From Pigoraptor vietnamica (taxonomy: Eukaryota; Opisthokonta; Filasterea): 64,000 bases of DNA. Numbering within the stretch: the first letter of the stretch is position 1; each line of letters begins with the position of its first letter. The notes under the pieces are model-generated. The model was not told the DNA's origin and did not search any database. It saw nothing but the letters and a program-made list of their open reading frames with translations. The translations under genes were made by a program, and so were the position numbers. Location: positions 33,220 through 97,219 of the forward strand of contig CALSCQ010000747.1 in the NCBI GenBank assembly GCA_943704525.1, given 5' to 3'. Positions 11,388 to 20,564 of the stretch are shown here, piece after piece.

Positions 11388-14300
11388 ATGGAGGTGAGGC
11401 GTCGTCGATCTTGCCGTTCTGTTTGGCCTCGCTCTCACTACGGCCCACTAACAGCAGCATCAGCGCTCGCGCGAAATCTTTGCGGTGCACGATGTCTTCG
11501 TGCATCCGTCTCCCACGGAGGAGGGGCAGATTGGCGGGCGCGTCGCGTTGGTCCAGGAGGTATGTGCCATGTATGTGTTGAGCACACGGCGCGTGTGCGT
11601 TGCCTGACAGCACTGCCTCCGTAGGACAACGGCGTGCATCTGCAGTGGACCCCCTACGCGTGCGACGGGCCCGACTTTACGCTCATTTCGGGCGTTGAAT
11701 CCCCCACCGAGTTTGCTCTGACGCGGCGAGACTTTGTTGAGGAAAGCGTTGGAGGGGATCCGTCGCAATACGCTGTGAACATTCCTCTTTCGGAGCTGCA
11801 CTCTGTGCGGCGTCGCGTGCCCACAATGGGGTGGTCGCACCTTGTGTTTGTTCTTCGCGACGGTGTGACCGTACCACCGCTGTACTTCCATGGTGGAACT
11901 GCCGGAGCTCGTGATCTCCTGAAACACATCGCGCAGTGTGTCCCTTTGGTCAAGTGAGTGGTTGCTACCATCTATTCATTATGGGTCGTGCTCTGAGTGC
12001 GCTTGTGTCGTGGTGTGGGCTGTGGTGGGTCGCGTATAAATGCTGATGGCGTTGCCGTATTAGGTCTCCGGAGGACTCGAGCCTGCATCTCGTCGCGAGC
12101 GGTTCCGAGGATCAACTACAGAAGTCGCTCAATGAGCTGGACCTCATCCCCATCATTTCCGTGAGTGTCGCAAGGGCGAGTGCATTTGCTGCTGAGGATG
12201 TCTTAGTCTTCGCCATGCTTGCGTGCACGTTGTCTGACCGGGTGCTTGGGTCTCAGGCGTTCAAGGATGGCTCGTGGAATCTCCTGGAGAGCTTTTCAAA
12301 GGTCACGCGACTCGCGCGAGAGTCACAGGGTGCGTTGGATGCGCTCGACTGCCGATCATGTCTGCCTGCTGTGCGCTGCAATGCACGTGACACACTCCAC
12401 CCGCAACGCAGCCGCTTTCATGCACTACTTGGATTCCTCGCGTCCGACGCCGTCGAGCGTACCTCGCCCTGTTGCCGGCGAGAGCTCGGCGGCGACGTTG
12501 CGGCCGGCTGCTTCGTACATCAGTCCGCGCGACAAGGCAATAGATTGCCGGCAGCAGACGCACACGGATTTGGGGACATTTGAGATACTCAGTGTAAGTG
12601 TGCCACACACATCACCACCATCTGAGGGGGACCGATCTAACCACCCGTGCAAGCAGGAGAACAGCGCGGCGGTCCCGCTTGAGGACGTGTGGCGGGGACC
12701 CGCGCTATCTCGCGCCGCCTTTGACGCGATGTTCGACGTTGACGGGCGCATGAAGGACGAGGGTGCTTTCCGTCGGGCCGTGTTCCGCGGGGTGGGTGGC
12801 TGATCCACGAGTTCATTGTCCAGTGTTTGGAGGCCTGTGTGTTGTGCGTGTGACGGATCTGCTGATGTCTGTCGGACAGGGAATTGAACCCGCGGCGCGG
12901 CGGGAGGCCTGGAAGTTCCTGCTGGGGTACTATCGCACCGGCGACAACAAGGAACAGCGGATCAAGCACCGCATGCAGAAAGAGTGAGGGGACTGCAGAT
13001 GCGCGGCTGTGCTCTGCTGTGCTCATGCGGCTGTGCTCTGCTGTGCTCACGCGCTCCCGTGGCCCTGTTGCGCGCCCCAGGGCTGAGTACTACAAGCTCA
13101 AGACGCAGTGGCAGTCGATCAGCCCCGCGCAGGAGCAGCGCTTTGCCAAGTTCAGGGACCGGCGGCACCGGATTGGTAGGGGAGGGTGGTGTGCCTTTGT
13201 GGCTGGCTGGGAAGGCCGCTGGTGGCCGGGACATACGTGCCAGAGGCGCTGGCTCATGGAAATCTGTCCGCGTTGCATCTGCAGAGAAGGACGTGGTGCG
13301 GACGGATCGCTCGCACCCGTTTTTTGACGGGAATGACAATCCCAACCTCCGCCGCTTGTTCGAAATTCTTCTGACCTACTCGTTCTACGATTTTGACCTC
13401 GGTGAGCTGCGGCTCCGGACCGAGTGCATTTTGTATGGTGCTCGTCGTAGTGGGCTTGGCACTTGGCCAGCCACGGAGGCTGTGTGGCTGCGACTGGGTG
13501 CCTGCCTCTGGGTGGGCCTTGTCTGACGCCACCCTCTGCTGTGATGGTCGCAGGATACGTCCAGGGCATGAGCGATCTGCTCGCGCCCATTCTCGTTGTG
13601 ATGGAAGACGACGTCGATGCCTTCTGGTGCTTCGCGAGCCTCATGGACGTCATGGTGGGAATCTGTCTAGGCAGTTCACTGCATAGCATCGGCTTCCTCA
13701 TCCATACGCCCCGAGCCGCCGGCACGCATGCACACTTACCACGCGCACGTTGAGTCGTGTCGCGAATGCTTGTTTTGCGCTGCACGGCGCGCGATGGCTT
13801 GGTCACGTCCAGGCAAAGCCACGTCCAGGCAAATGTATGTTGTCGCTTTTCATATTCGTACGGCTGACGTGGCTTATTTCTCCGTCGGTGCAGCACAATA
13901 ACTTCGAGCGCGACCAGAATGGCATGCACATGCAACTCCGACGGCTGTCGGACCTCTTGAAAGTCGCGTCACCGCGTTTGTTCCGCTATTTCGGTGGGTT
14001 GGCGTGGTGTGTGCTTCGGTTCTTGTATGACATGTGCAGACACGGCTCACCTGCGCTCCCACCCCACGGCAGAGGAGCACGATGCATCAAACCTCTACTT
14101 TTGTTTCCGCTGGCTGCTCATCCTCTTCAAGCGCGAGTTTGCATTCGGCGAGGTTATGCGGCTGTGGGAGGTGCGTTTTGAGCCGTCGCTTCATTGCGTT
14201 GGCGTCGTAAACCGTGGCTGTTTTGTTTCCTTGCCCATGCTGTCAAAGTGACAGACGAGCCTTCCAGGTGTGCTGGTCGCACCATCTCACGCGCCACTTC

Positions 14301-14588
14301 CACCTGTTTGTGTCGATGGCGATACTCGAGGACCACGCCGACGCCATCATCGGCGCCGAAATGGGCTTCGACGACATTCTCAAGGTGAGCAGTCGCGCCC
14401 TGTGAAGTCCCCACTCGCGCGCTCGTGTAACAGGTGTGGTCGCGCAGTACGTCAACGATCTGGCGTACACGCTTGACGTCGAACGCGTCATGCGGCGTGC
14501 CGAGGCCTATTATCACCGGATTGCGCGCCTCAAGCCCGTTCCCGAGGAAGTCGCGGACCTGCTGGCGCCCTTTCGTACGCCGGCATAG
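11388..14588 (+). CDS. TBC1D15: TBC1D15/Gyp7-type Rab GTPase-activating protein
   Basis: RabGAP with an N-terminal Rab-binding (DUF3548) region and a C-terminal TBC domain, inferred to act on Rab7/Ypt7-type GTPases of late endosomes. Exon 1 codes only Met-Glu (11388-11393). The N-terminal region shows EIFAVHDVFVHPSP, DFTLISGVESP and GWSHLVFVLRDGVTVPPLYF. The catalytic TBC motifs are intact: the arginine-finger motif IEKDVVR, which spans an exon junction (IxxDxxR), and the glutamine-finger motif GYVQGMSDLL (YxQ). Then DAFWCFASLMDVM, FCFRWLLILFKREF and HFHLFVSMAIL. About a dozen short exons, ending at TAG 14588. The gap to the SMUG1 stop on the other strand is only 7 bp. Confidence 0.9.
13005..13065 (+). 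repeat. 26-bp tandem duplication in a TBC intron
   Basis: GCGGCTGTGCTCTGCTGTGC appears twice in succession within the intron between the exons ending near 12985 and starting near 13082. A second small duplication (CACGTCCAGGCAAA twice) lies in another intron near 13803-13832. Confidence 0.75.
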
Positions 14589-14595
14589 TCGATCG

Positions 14596-15700
14596 TCAAC
14601 GCGGGACGGCTGCGGGCAGTACGACGCCGATTTCCGCGAGCTGGCGCACGACGGTGCCCTCCCAGTCGCGGTTGGCGAGCGGGCTTGCCGGCGACGGGTG
14701 CAGGATGCCGGCGCACTCCGGGGCGTGCGGGGCGTGTTTGGCCACCGCCTCGGCACGCGCGCGCGCAAACGCGCCAATGCCAACAATCTTTCGGGGCTGC
14801 AACAGATTCACTATGGAGAGGAGGGCCCTGTCACACGCGGTGAAGAGCGCCTCGCGTGTGGCAGCGGGAAGCTGGTCGGGTGTCACGTTCTGCGCGCGTG
14901 CGGCTCAGTACATGCTGTCCCTCCGTGGCTCCGTCCATTCTGCCCGACTCACCTTGCCAGACCGCTCCATGAAGACCAGCGGACAATAGTTGTGCACAAA
15001 GTGGTCGCGGAAGAAGTCGCGCGCCGACGGCCACCGGGACCGAAACAGGCCCCACAGGCGGGTCCCGCTCACTTCGGTGCGCGGGCATGCAAAGCCGAGC
15101 ACCGGGCGGCTTGGGTGCTCTCCGCGCGGGGGGCGACCGACAGGACCCTCGATGCCGAGCCACTCCCGCACAATGGACGGATCGCCAAAGGGTACCTGGA
15201 TAGCAGGGGTGTTGAGCAGTCGTCCAGCGTGCATAGCCGCGCAGTGCAGCACTCACCCCTGTCTGGACCATGCCTGCGCCGGCACGCACGTGTGTCAGAC
15301 AGGCAGTTCACAGCGACCGCAAGCAGAAATGCTCACCGAATGGGCCCGGATTCATGCCAAGGAAGAGCGCGCGGACGCCATGGGCACAGTAACGCTCCAC
15401 ATAGCGGCGGTGTGTCGGGAGTGCATACTCGAGCGGATTGTACACGTGTGTCACGTGCGGAGGAAGTTTGAGGGCGGCAAGGTCACGGGACAGCGCGAGT
15501 TCGACCTCAAGAAAGGCGTCGGCGAGCGACGTGGGCGGCACGCTTGGACTCGCGGTAAGCAGTACAGTGGGGCGTGCGGTGGGCTGTGCAGCAGCAGTTG
15601 CGTCGTCTCTTCCTGCTTCCACCGCCAGTCGCGCACTCCGCCGCCGAGGCGCACCAAGCTCCGCGTCGCCCGCGGCATCGTGCGGTCGCTTGCGTCCCAT
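14596..15700 (-). CDS. SMUG1: SMUG1 uracil-DNA glycosylase
   Basis: Single-strand-selective uracil-DNA glycosylase of base-excision repair. Both active-site motifs of the family are present: GMNPGPF then GMVQTG and VPFGDPSIVREWLGIEGPVG (first motif with catalytic Asn), and LHPSPASPLANRDWE (the His motif). The exon set joins in frame: a first exon from ATG 15700 to GMNPGPF, a very small exon coding GMVQTG, a large middle exon (to FVHNYCPLVFMERSGK), and a last exon beginning at TPDQLPAATREALF. An Ala/Arg-rich N-terminal extension (MGRKRPHDAAGD...) may be a nuclear signal. Nothing needed for catalysis appears missing. Confidence 0.92.
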
Positions 15701-15964
15701 TCTTCGCAAAATACCCCCGTCACGCGTCAACACTCGGTCCGTCAGTGCGAAACACATGAACACTGTTGTGGTTGTTGGGTTGTGGGCGCTCCACTTGCTC
15801 CTTGTCGTCACAGGGGCGTCATCACAAATTGCACGTGATGGCAGCTGCTCCATGTGCGCTCTCCAAGGCGCATTTCTCGTGCCGTATTGGCAATCAACCA
15901 CACTCTCGCAGCCGTTCTCTCGCAGCCGTCGTTGTTTCAGCTGCCGCAAGGCCGGCCGCATAAA
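15701..15964. promoter_or_regulatory. Divergent 5' region SMUG1 / RPB8, with CACGTG
   Basis: 264 bp. CACGTGATG begins at 15832. No other element recognised. Confidence 0.45.
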
Positions 15965-16636
15965 ATGGCGAAGCTGTTTGAGGACGCCTTCGCCGTGAAG
16001 GACATTGATCCCGACGGCAAGAAGTTTGACCGCGGTGAGTGCACTCGCCCTGTCCACGAGTGACACCCGCGCTCAAAGTTGCGCCGCGTATTGAATTTGC
16101 TGCCTGTATGTGTTTGCAGTCTCACGAATCCATTGTTTGGGCGAGAACCACGAAATGGAGTTGGTGCTGGACGTGCACACACAACTGTATCCCATGGAGC
16201 TGAACGACCGATTCACGCTCGTGCTCGCGACGACCCTGAACGAGGACGGCACCCTCGACGACGGCACGTTTGACGCGTCGCCCAATCGCCGCAGCCTCGC
16301 AGATCACTTTGAGTATGTGATGTACGGGCGTGTGTACCGCTGCGACGAAGAGGAGCGCGACAAGGACAAACTGTATCCGCCCCTGCATGCGTGCTGTGGT
16401 TCCCTGTTGCATGCGTGCTGTGGTTCCCTGTTGTGCATGCGTGCTGTGGTTCCCTGCGCGTGGTGCGTGCTGTGAGTCCCCGCCGTTCTTGCCATTGTCT
16501 TTCCCTAACAAGTCACGCGTCCAGTTCGGTGTACGTTTCATTCGGTGGCCTGCTGATGCGCCTCAAGGGCGACGCGCGCAGCCTCCAGTCGGTCGAGCTC
16601 GACAGTGCCCTCTACCTCCTCATGCGCAAGCTGTGA
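15965..16636 (+). CDS. POLR2H: RNA polymerase I/II/III shared subunit RPB8
   Basis: Common small subunit of the three nuclear RNA polymerases (OB-like fold). Three exons: 15965-16034, 16120-16372, 16525-16636; 144 residues (human 150). Motifs: [58 protein letters not shown], then across intron 2 [19 protein letters not shown] and YLLMRKL at the end. The intron 2 donor is GTATCC, within DKL/SVYV. The last codons overlap the antisense end of the SANT/Myb gene by about 25 bp. Confidence 0.95.
16386..16465 (+). repeat. Three tandem copies of a ~24-bp unit in RPB8 intron 2
   Basis: The unit TGCATGCGTGCTGTGGTTCC plus CTGT occurs three times in a row just after the donor, with a partial fourth (GTGCGTGCTGTGAGTCCC). 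It is a recent minisatellite-like expansion inside an otherwise short intron. Confidence 0.85.
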
Positions 16637-17586
16637 ATACACGCGGCCGTGGAGGCCGACGTGACCACACCGCCCCGTCTGCTTGCCTGTCGTTTTGTCG
16701 CAATGCGGTACATCGCTGACAGCCGCCTTGTGGAACGCGCTACTCGGTCCTCGCGCGCTTGGCCCCGCGCGTCTCCTGCACAGCCGAGCACTAGTGGTTC
16801 AGTCATTGCGTTAGCTGCAACAAGGGCGACGGGCACAACAGCCACCTCGTCTGTCGGCGGTGGATGGTCCTTGAGCAGCTCCCTCTCGACCGCGCCCGCG
16901 TCGTCGTACACAAGGACACCCCCCTTCCAGCAGCCCAGGCGCAGGCCAATCTCCTTGTTACGCTCATACTCTGCCGCGACCGTGTCCGCATCGCCCTTCC
17001 AGCCCTTGTAGAGAGCCAAGTTCTGCCGTCCAATCAGCCTGATGGTCTTGAGGCGCAGCTCGTTCGGCGTCTGCGGAGCACGTCGCACATGAGCGACAAG
17101 AGGGTGCGGTGCAGGATACACACGCACGCATACCCAGTCGGCGAGCGCGCCGGTGGCAATGTCGTTGAAATGGCCAATGCCGTGCTCCTCAATGCCGCGA
17201 AGAAGCAGCTGGCGCTCGTGCTCGGTCCACTTGCGCTCCTTCTGGTGCGCTATGCGCGTCTTAAAATACGTGCGCGCAGTCAAGGAATTGGAGAGGATAG
17301 GGCACTTTGAACACCTCGGCAGTACGCAGCCCCGACCAGACGACAACCCCAGTAACAACACATCCACGAGCACACACCCACGCCACGACAGACGAAGCAA
17401 GACAACACCACGCACAGCGACGAAAGGATATTCGGCGTTGAGCGTGCCGTCCGCGTGGACCATGGCAGCCGTTTCCGGAAACTCAGGCTGGTGGCAGAAC
17501 TGCAGGCGCATCTTCCGCACCCACGCGTCGCGGTCGCCCTCACCCGCGGACGCCGGGAAGCCCTCACCCTCAGCCGTCGGCGCCAT
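16612..17586 (-). CDS. SANT/Myb-domain protein of a conserved but uncharacterised family
   Basis: Three exons on the minus strand from ATG 17586 ([15 protein letters not shown]); both introns join in phase 0. A SANT/Myb helix set is visible in [18 protein letters not shown] then HFNDIA. After the second intron comes [18 protein letters not shown], then [19 protein letters not shown] and [21 protein letters not shown] have seen this combination in unnamed eukaryotic Myb-like proteins, but no function is established that I can cite. Nuclear DNA or chromatin binding is inferred from the SANT fold. The C-terminus is Ala/Arg-rich and low in conservation. Its stop falls inside the RPB8 coding end on the opposite strand. 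Confidence 0.72.
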   Translation of the reverse strand: MAPTAEGEGFPASAGEGDRDAWVRKMRLQFCHQPEFPETAAMVHADGTLNAEYPFVAVRGVVLLRLSWRGCVLVDVLLLGLSSGRGCVLPRCSKCPILSNSLTARTYFKTRIAHQKERKWTEHERQLLLRGIEEHGIGHFNDIATGALADWVCVRVYPAPHPLVAHVRRAPQTPNELRLKTIRLIGRQNLALYKGWKGDADTVAAEYERNKEIGLRLGCWKGGVLVYDDAGAVERELLKDHPPPTDEVAVVPVALVAANAMTEPLVLGCAGDARGQAREDRVARSTRRLSAMYRIATKRQASRRGGVVTSASTAACIHSLRMRR

Positions 17587-17836
17587 GCTCGCGTGGATGC
17601 CGTGCCCTGCTCTGGTATTCACGGCACCTCACACGTTTTGTGCGGTCGGTTGGCAGTTCGGTCGATGCTGGTTCGCGCCACCAACTACCAAAATGCGCGC
17701 CAAAAATCGCCATGACGTCACACTGAAAAATTTGATTTTCCACCCCATCGAAAAAATGTTATTGGGCGGCCGGTCACTGCAACACTTCTTTTGCGTACAT
17801 CATTGCAACACTTCTCTGCGTGCTTCAGGCGGGGGC
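17587..17836. promoter_or_regulatory. Divergent 5' region SANT/Myb / CCDC112, with TGACGTCA
   Basis: 250 bp with a perfect TGACGTCA at 17713-17720 and a locally AT-rich stretch just downstream (GAAAAATTTGATTTTC). A direct repeat (TGCAACACTTCT, then TTGCAACACTTCT) lies at about 17777-17816. Confidence 0.55.
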
Positions 17837-20210
17837 ATGGAGCCTGGGTCGGGCATGGAGGCTGCGGCGGCAGACATTGTGGGTGCCGTGGTGGGCGCGG
17901 CTCGTGAGGGTGCGCAGCGCGCGGACAGGGTCAAGGTGGGAGTGACGCGGGCATTGGCTTGCAACGCAGCCAACGGACACTCCACCTGTTTGTAACACAC
18001 GCAACCTACGCATGCGCCCTTCTCGGTCAGGGTGATGGCGGCCTTGTACGCCTCGTCGAGTCCGTGCTCGGCAACACCGAAGACGCCTCGAGCATTGTGT
18101 TTGCTGGGCGTACCGAAACCACGCGGAAGAAGGATGCCGCGGAGAAGCTTGACCTGCTTCGCTCTCGGTCCGTTCAGATCGAGAAGGACGTGGACGCGCT
18201 CATATATCGCAACCGCGCGCCGCACGCCGTGGCTTATGAGGACCTCTCGAGTGCGCATGTGCTGTGCGACGCAGAGTGGTCGGCTGAGCGTGGGTGGCAT
18301 GTTCGTCATTTCGACCTCCCTGATCCTCGTGGAGCTGACGCTGTGGCGGCGCAGGAAATGCCTTGAGAGTCAGCCTTAAGAAAATTCGCCATTCTGTCGA
18401 CGTTTTTGCGCGCACTATTGGGCAGGCCGCCGCGCGACCCGACGGTGGGTTGGGCTTTGTTTGGGTGCGCGCACACATGCTACTCACACCCCGCCAACTG
18501 CACGGCTCAGGCATTGAGCGGCTGAAGGAGACCATGGAAGGCATCGAAGCCGCCGTCTCGCAGTTCAAGAGCGAACAGCGTCAAAAGTGGGTCTGCACTC
18601 GCAGCGCTTTTGTTTGCCCTTCCCTCACTCTGCGCAGGTTTGAGGGCCTTCTCGTGCAGGAGCGCCTTCTTGCGCGCGATATCAGTGCACTCGCTGACAG
18701 GATCGAGGCCCTCGAAACGGAGGACGTGGGCGCGACTTCTCCGCGTCAGAAGGCGACTGCACCGCGGGCGCCGGCGCGCCTCGCCAGTGATTCCGCGCCT
18801 GCCGAAGTCGCGGAGTTTGAGGTGTGCACGAGGCGACACGGCATTTATGCCTGGGTGACTGTTGTTAAGTTCGCGTGGTGTGCAGGACTTTGTGTCACGG
18901 ACGGGCGGGCCGACGGGCGGGTGGGACGAGTACGACCACCAGGTGTTCCTCAAGTGGAGGCGAAAGTGCCCTGTGGGTGGCGTGCGCTGGCATGTGCAGC
19001 TCGCTGTGTGCAGCGCCTAACGCCACTTCGCTGGCGCAGTCAAAAGCTCAGTTTCTGGAACAAGCGCTGGCGCACCTGCCGGGGAAGTCGCGGCAAGACT
19101 TGGAAAGCCACGAGGAGTGGATGGAGCAGTATGATGCCCGTCTGAACAAGAAAAAGGAGGCGATCCGTGCTTGGCGTGAGGAGAGAGAGGTGAGTGCTCA
19201 ATTGAATGTGACTGTTGTGCCATGAGCGTGTTATTTACTGGTTCCATTCGCTTCGCAACAGACGGAGAAGGCTGCTGCAATTGCAAAGGAAGAAGAGGAA
19301 GTGTCCTCGAAGGTTCCCGCTACCCCTCGTGCTGCTTGGAGTGAGCAGGAGAAGGAAGAGAAATCGCGGCGGCTCGCGGAGTGGAAGGTGCGCGTTTTGC
19401 GACTCGTTCTGAAAAGAGGGAGGAAACGGCTGACACTCTTCTCGTAACAGGAGTTGAAGGAGGCGGAGCAAAAGAAGGCCGAGCAAATCCGTCTTCAACA
19501 GGAGGAAGAGAAGCGAAGAGCAGCTGAACGGGAAAAGGAACGGAGGGTGCGTCATCATGAGTGGTGCATGCTGGGTGGTGCATTGTTGTAAGAATATGTA
19601 ACTTCCGCGAAGGCTGCCGAGAGAGCAAGGCTTCAGGTGTTTAAACAAACACGTGAGGAGGAGAAGAAGCCTCCCGCATCTCCAAGGGTTGCACGGCAGG
19701 TTACAAGGGATGACCTTGCACTCCTGCAAGAGAGGGTGAGCTGGCGTTTTCCTGCGTGCGCTTTTTGAGATCTCGGTGAATTTTTCTGATATACCCCAAA
19801 AAAAGGATGCTCGGAAGCTTGAAGAGCGGAGGGCGAAGAGAATGGCGAAGGAGATTGAAGAGCAGGAAAAACAGAAGCGTCTCGACAAGCTGAAGGCTAC
19901 GGTATGTTTGAATTTGCAATTGCCCACCTCCCTCCCCCCGCCCCCCCGGAATTCTCTCACCTAACCTTCCTCCACGGAACGTTGTGCAGGTGGAAGTGAG
20001 AGCAGAGCGGGATCCGTCACGTCTCCTCCAAGCGACAGAAGGAATGCGGCTTCGTCGCGAGGGAAGCAGCGAAGAGCTTAAGCGTGCGGTGTCGCTAAAC
20101 TCAATTCCTCATAGGTACGTCAGCATGCCTCATGAATCCTGCGAATGACACTGAACTAACAATAATATCGCATGATCAGGGCGGTCCCGGATTGGCGGCG
20201 TGGTATCTAG
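17837..20210 (+). CDS. CCDC112: CCDC112/CCDC148-like coiled-coil protein (centriolar satellite type)
   Basis: The signature of this family is VSRTGGPTGGWDEYDHQVFL, followed by LPGKSRQDLESHEEWMEQYD and RLNKKKEAIRAWREER, then long Lys/Glu/Arg coiled coils (EQKKAEQIRLQQEEEKRRAA, KLEERRAKRMAKEIEEQEKQ) and the characteristic end HRAVPDWRRGI. CCDC112 in animals localises to centriolar satellites and the basal body, so the organism probably has a centriole; this is inference. Exon 1 runs from ATG 17837 (MEPGSGMEAAAADIV; a second in-frame Met follows). About ten exons; the stop is TAG 20208-20210, with AATAAA at 20225. The 3' exons are clearly lower in GC than the 5' exons. Confidence 0.82.
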
Positions 20211-20564
20211 CGCACGCATGACGCTAATAAATTATTGTAGAAAGAAAAAGGGACACTTGAACGTTTTAAAGGACTTGAGACTGAACTATATAGTGACGGT
20301 GGTCAAGGCGTACCAGATGTATTATCTAGCGAGCACACGCACGGCGCTTATAATATTATAATAGAAACACTTGTAGTACGATCATTTTCAGTCTCTCGGC
20401 GATGTCTACCGTGAGATAGATAAATATATCAATTTAAGTTGGCAACAATGTAGATACGAACATAGATAATACGAACATAATAGAAAGACGAAGCAGAGAG
20501 CCAATATCTCCAACAGAGAAAAAAGACGTACATTGTACGAGATTTTTCAATTTCACTGTTAAAT
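20211..20564. other. AT-rich gene-free island with an imperfect direct repeat
   Basis: 354 bp of strikingly AT-rich DNA in a GC-rich window, between the convergent ends of CCDC112 and DDX10. Segments 20203-20245 and 20321-20366 are related: both hold TATCTAGCG, then GCACGCA or CACGCACG, then an A/T run ending GTAGAAA or ATAGAAA. The first copy includes the CCDC112 stop codon. AATAAA at 20225 could be the CCDC112 poly(A) signal. I see no gene here. Confidence 0.6.

Noticed and set aside
16386-16465. CRISPR-like or phage-type direct repeats
   Set aside because: Tandem without spacers and inside an intron of a eukaryotic gene; a minisatellite.
20203-20366. Transposon with terminal inverted repeats
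   Set aside because: The two related segments are direct, imperfect and only ~45 bp; no transposase frame and no clear target-site duplication. Kept only as an unexplained repeat.
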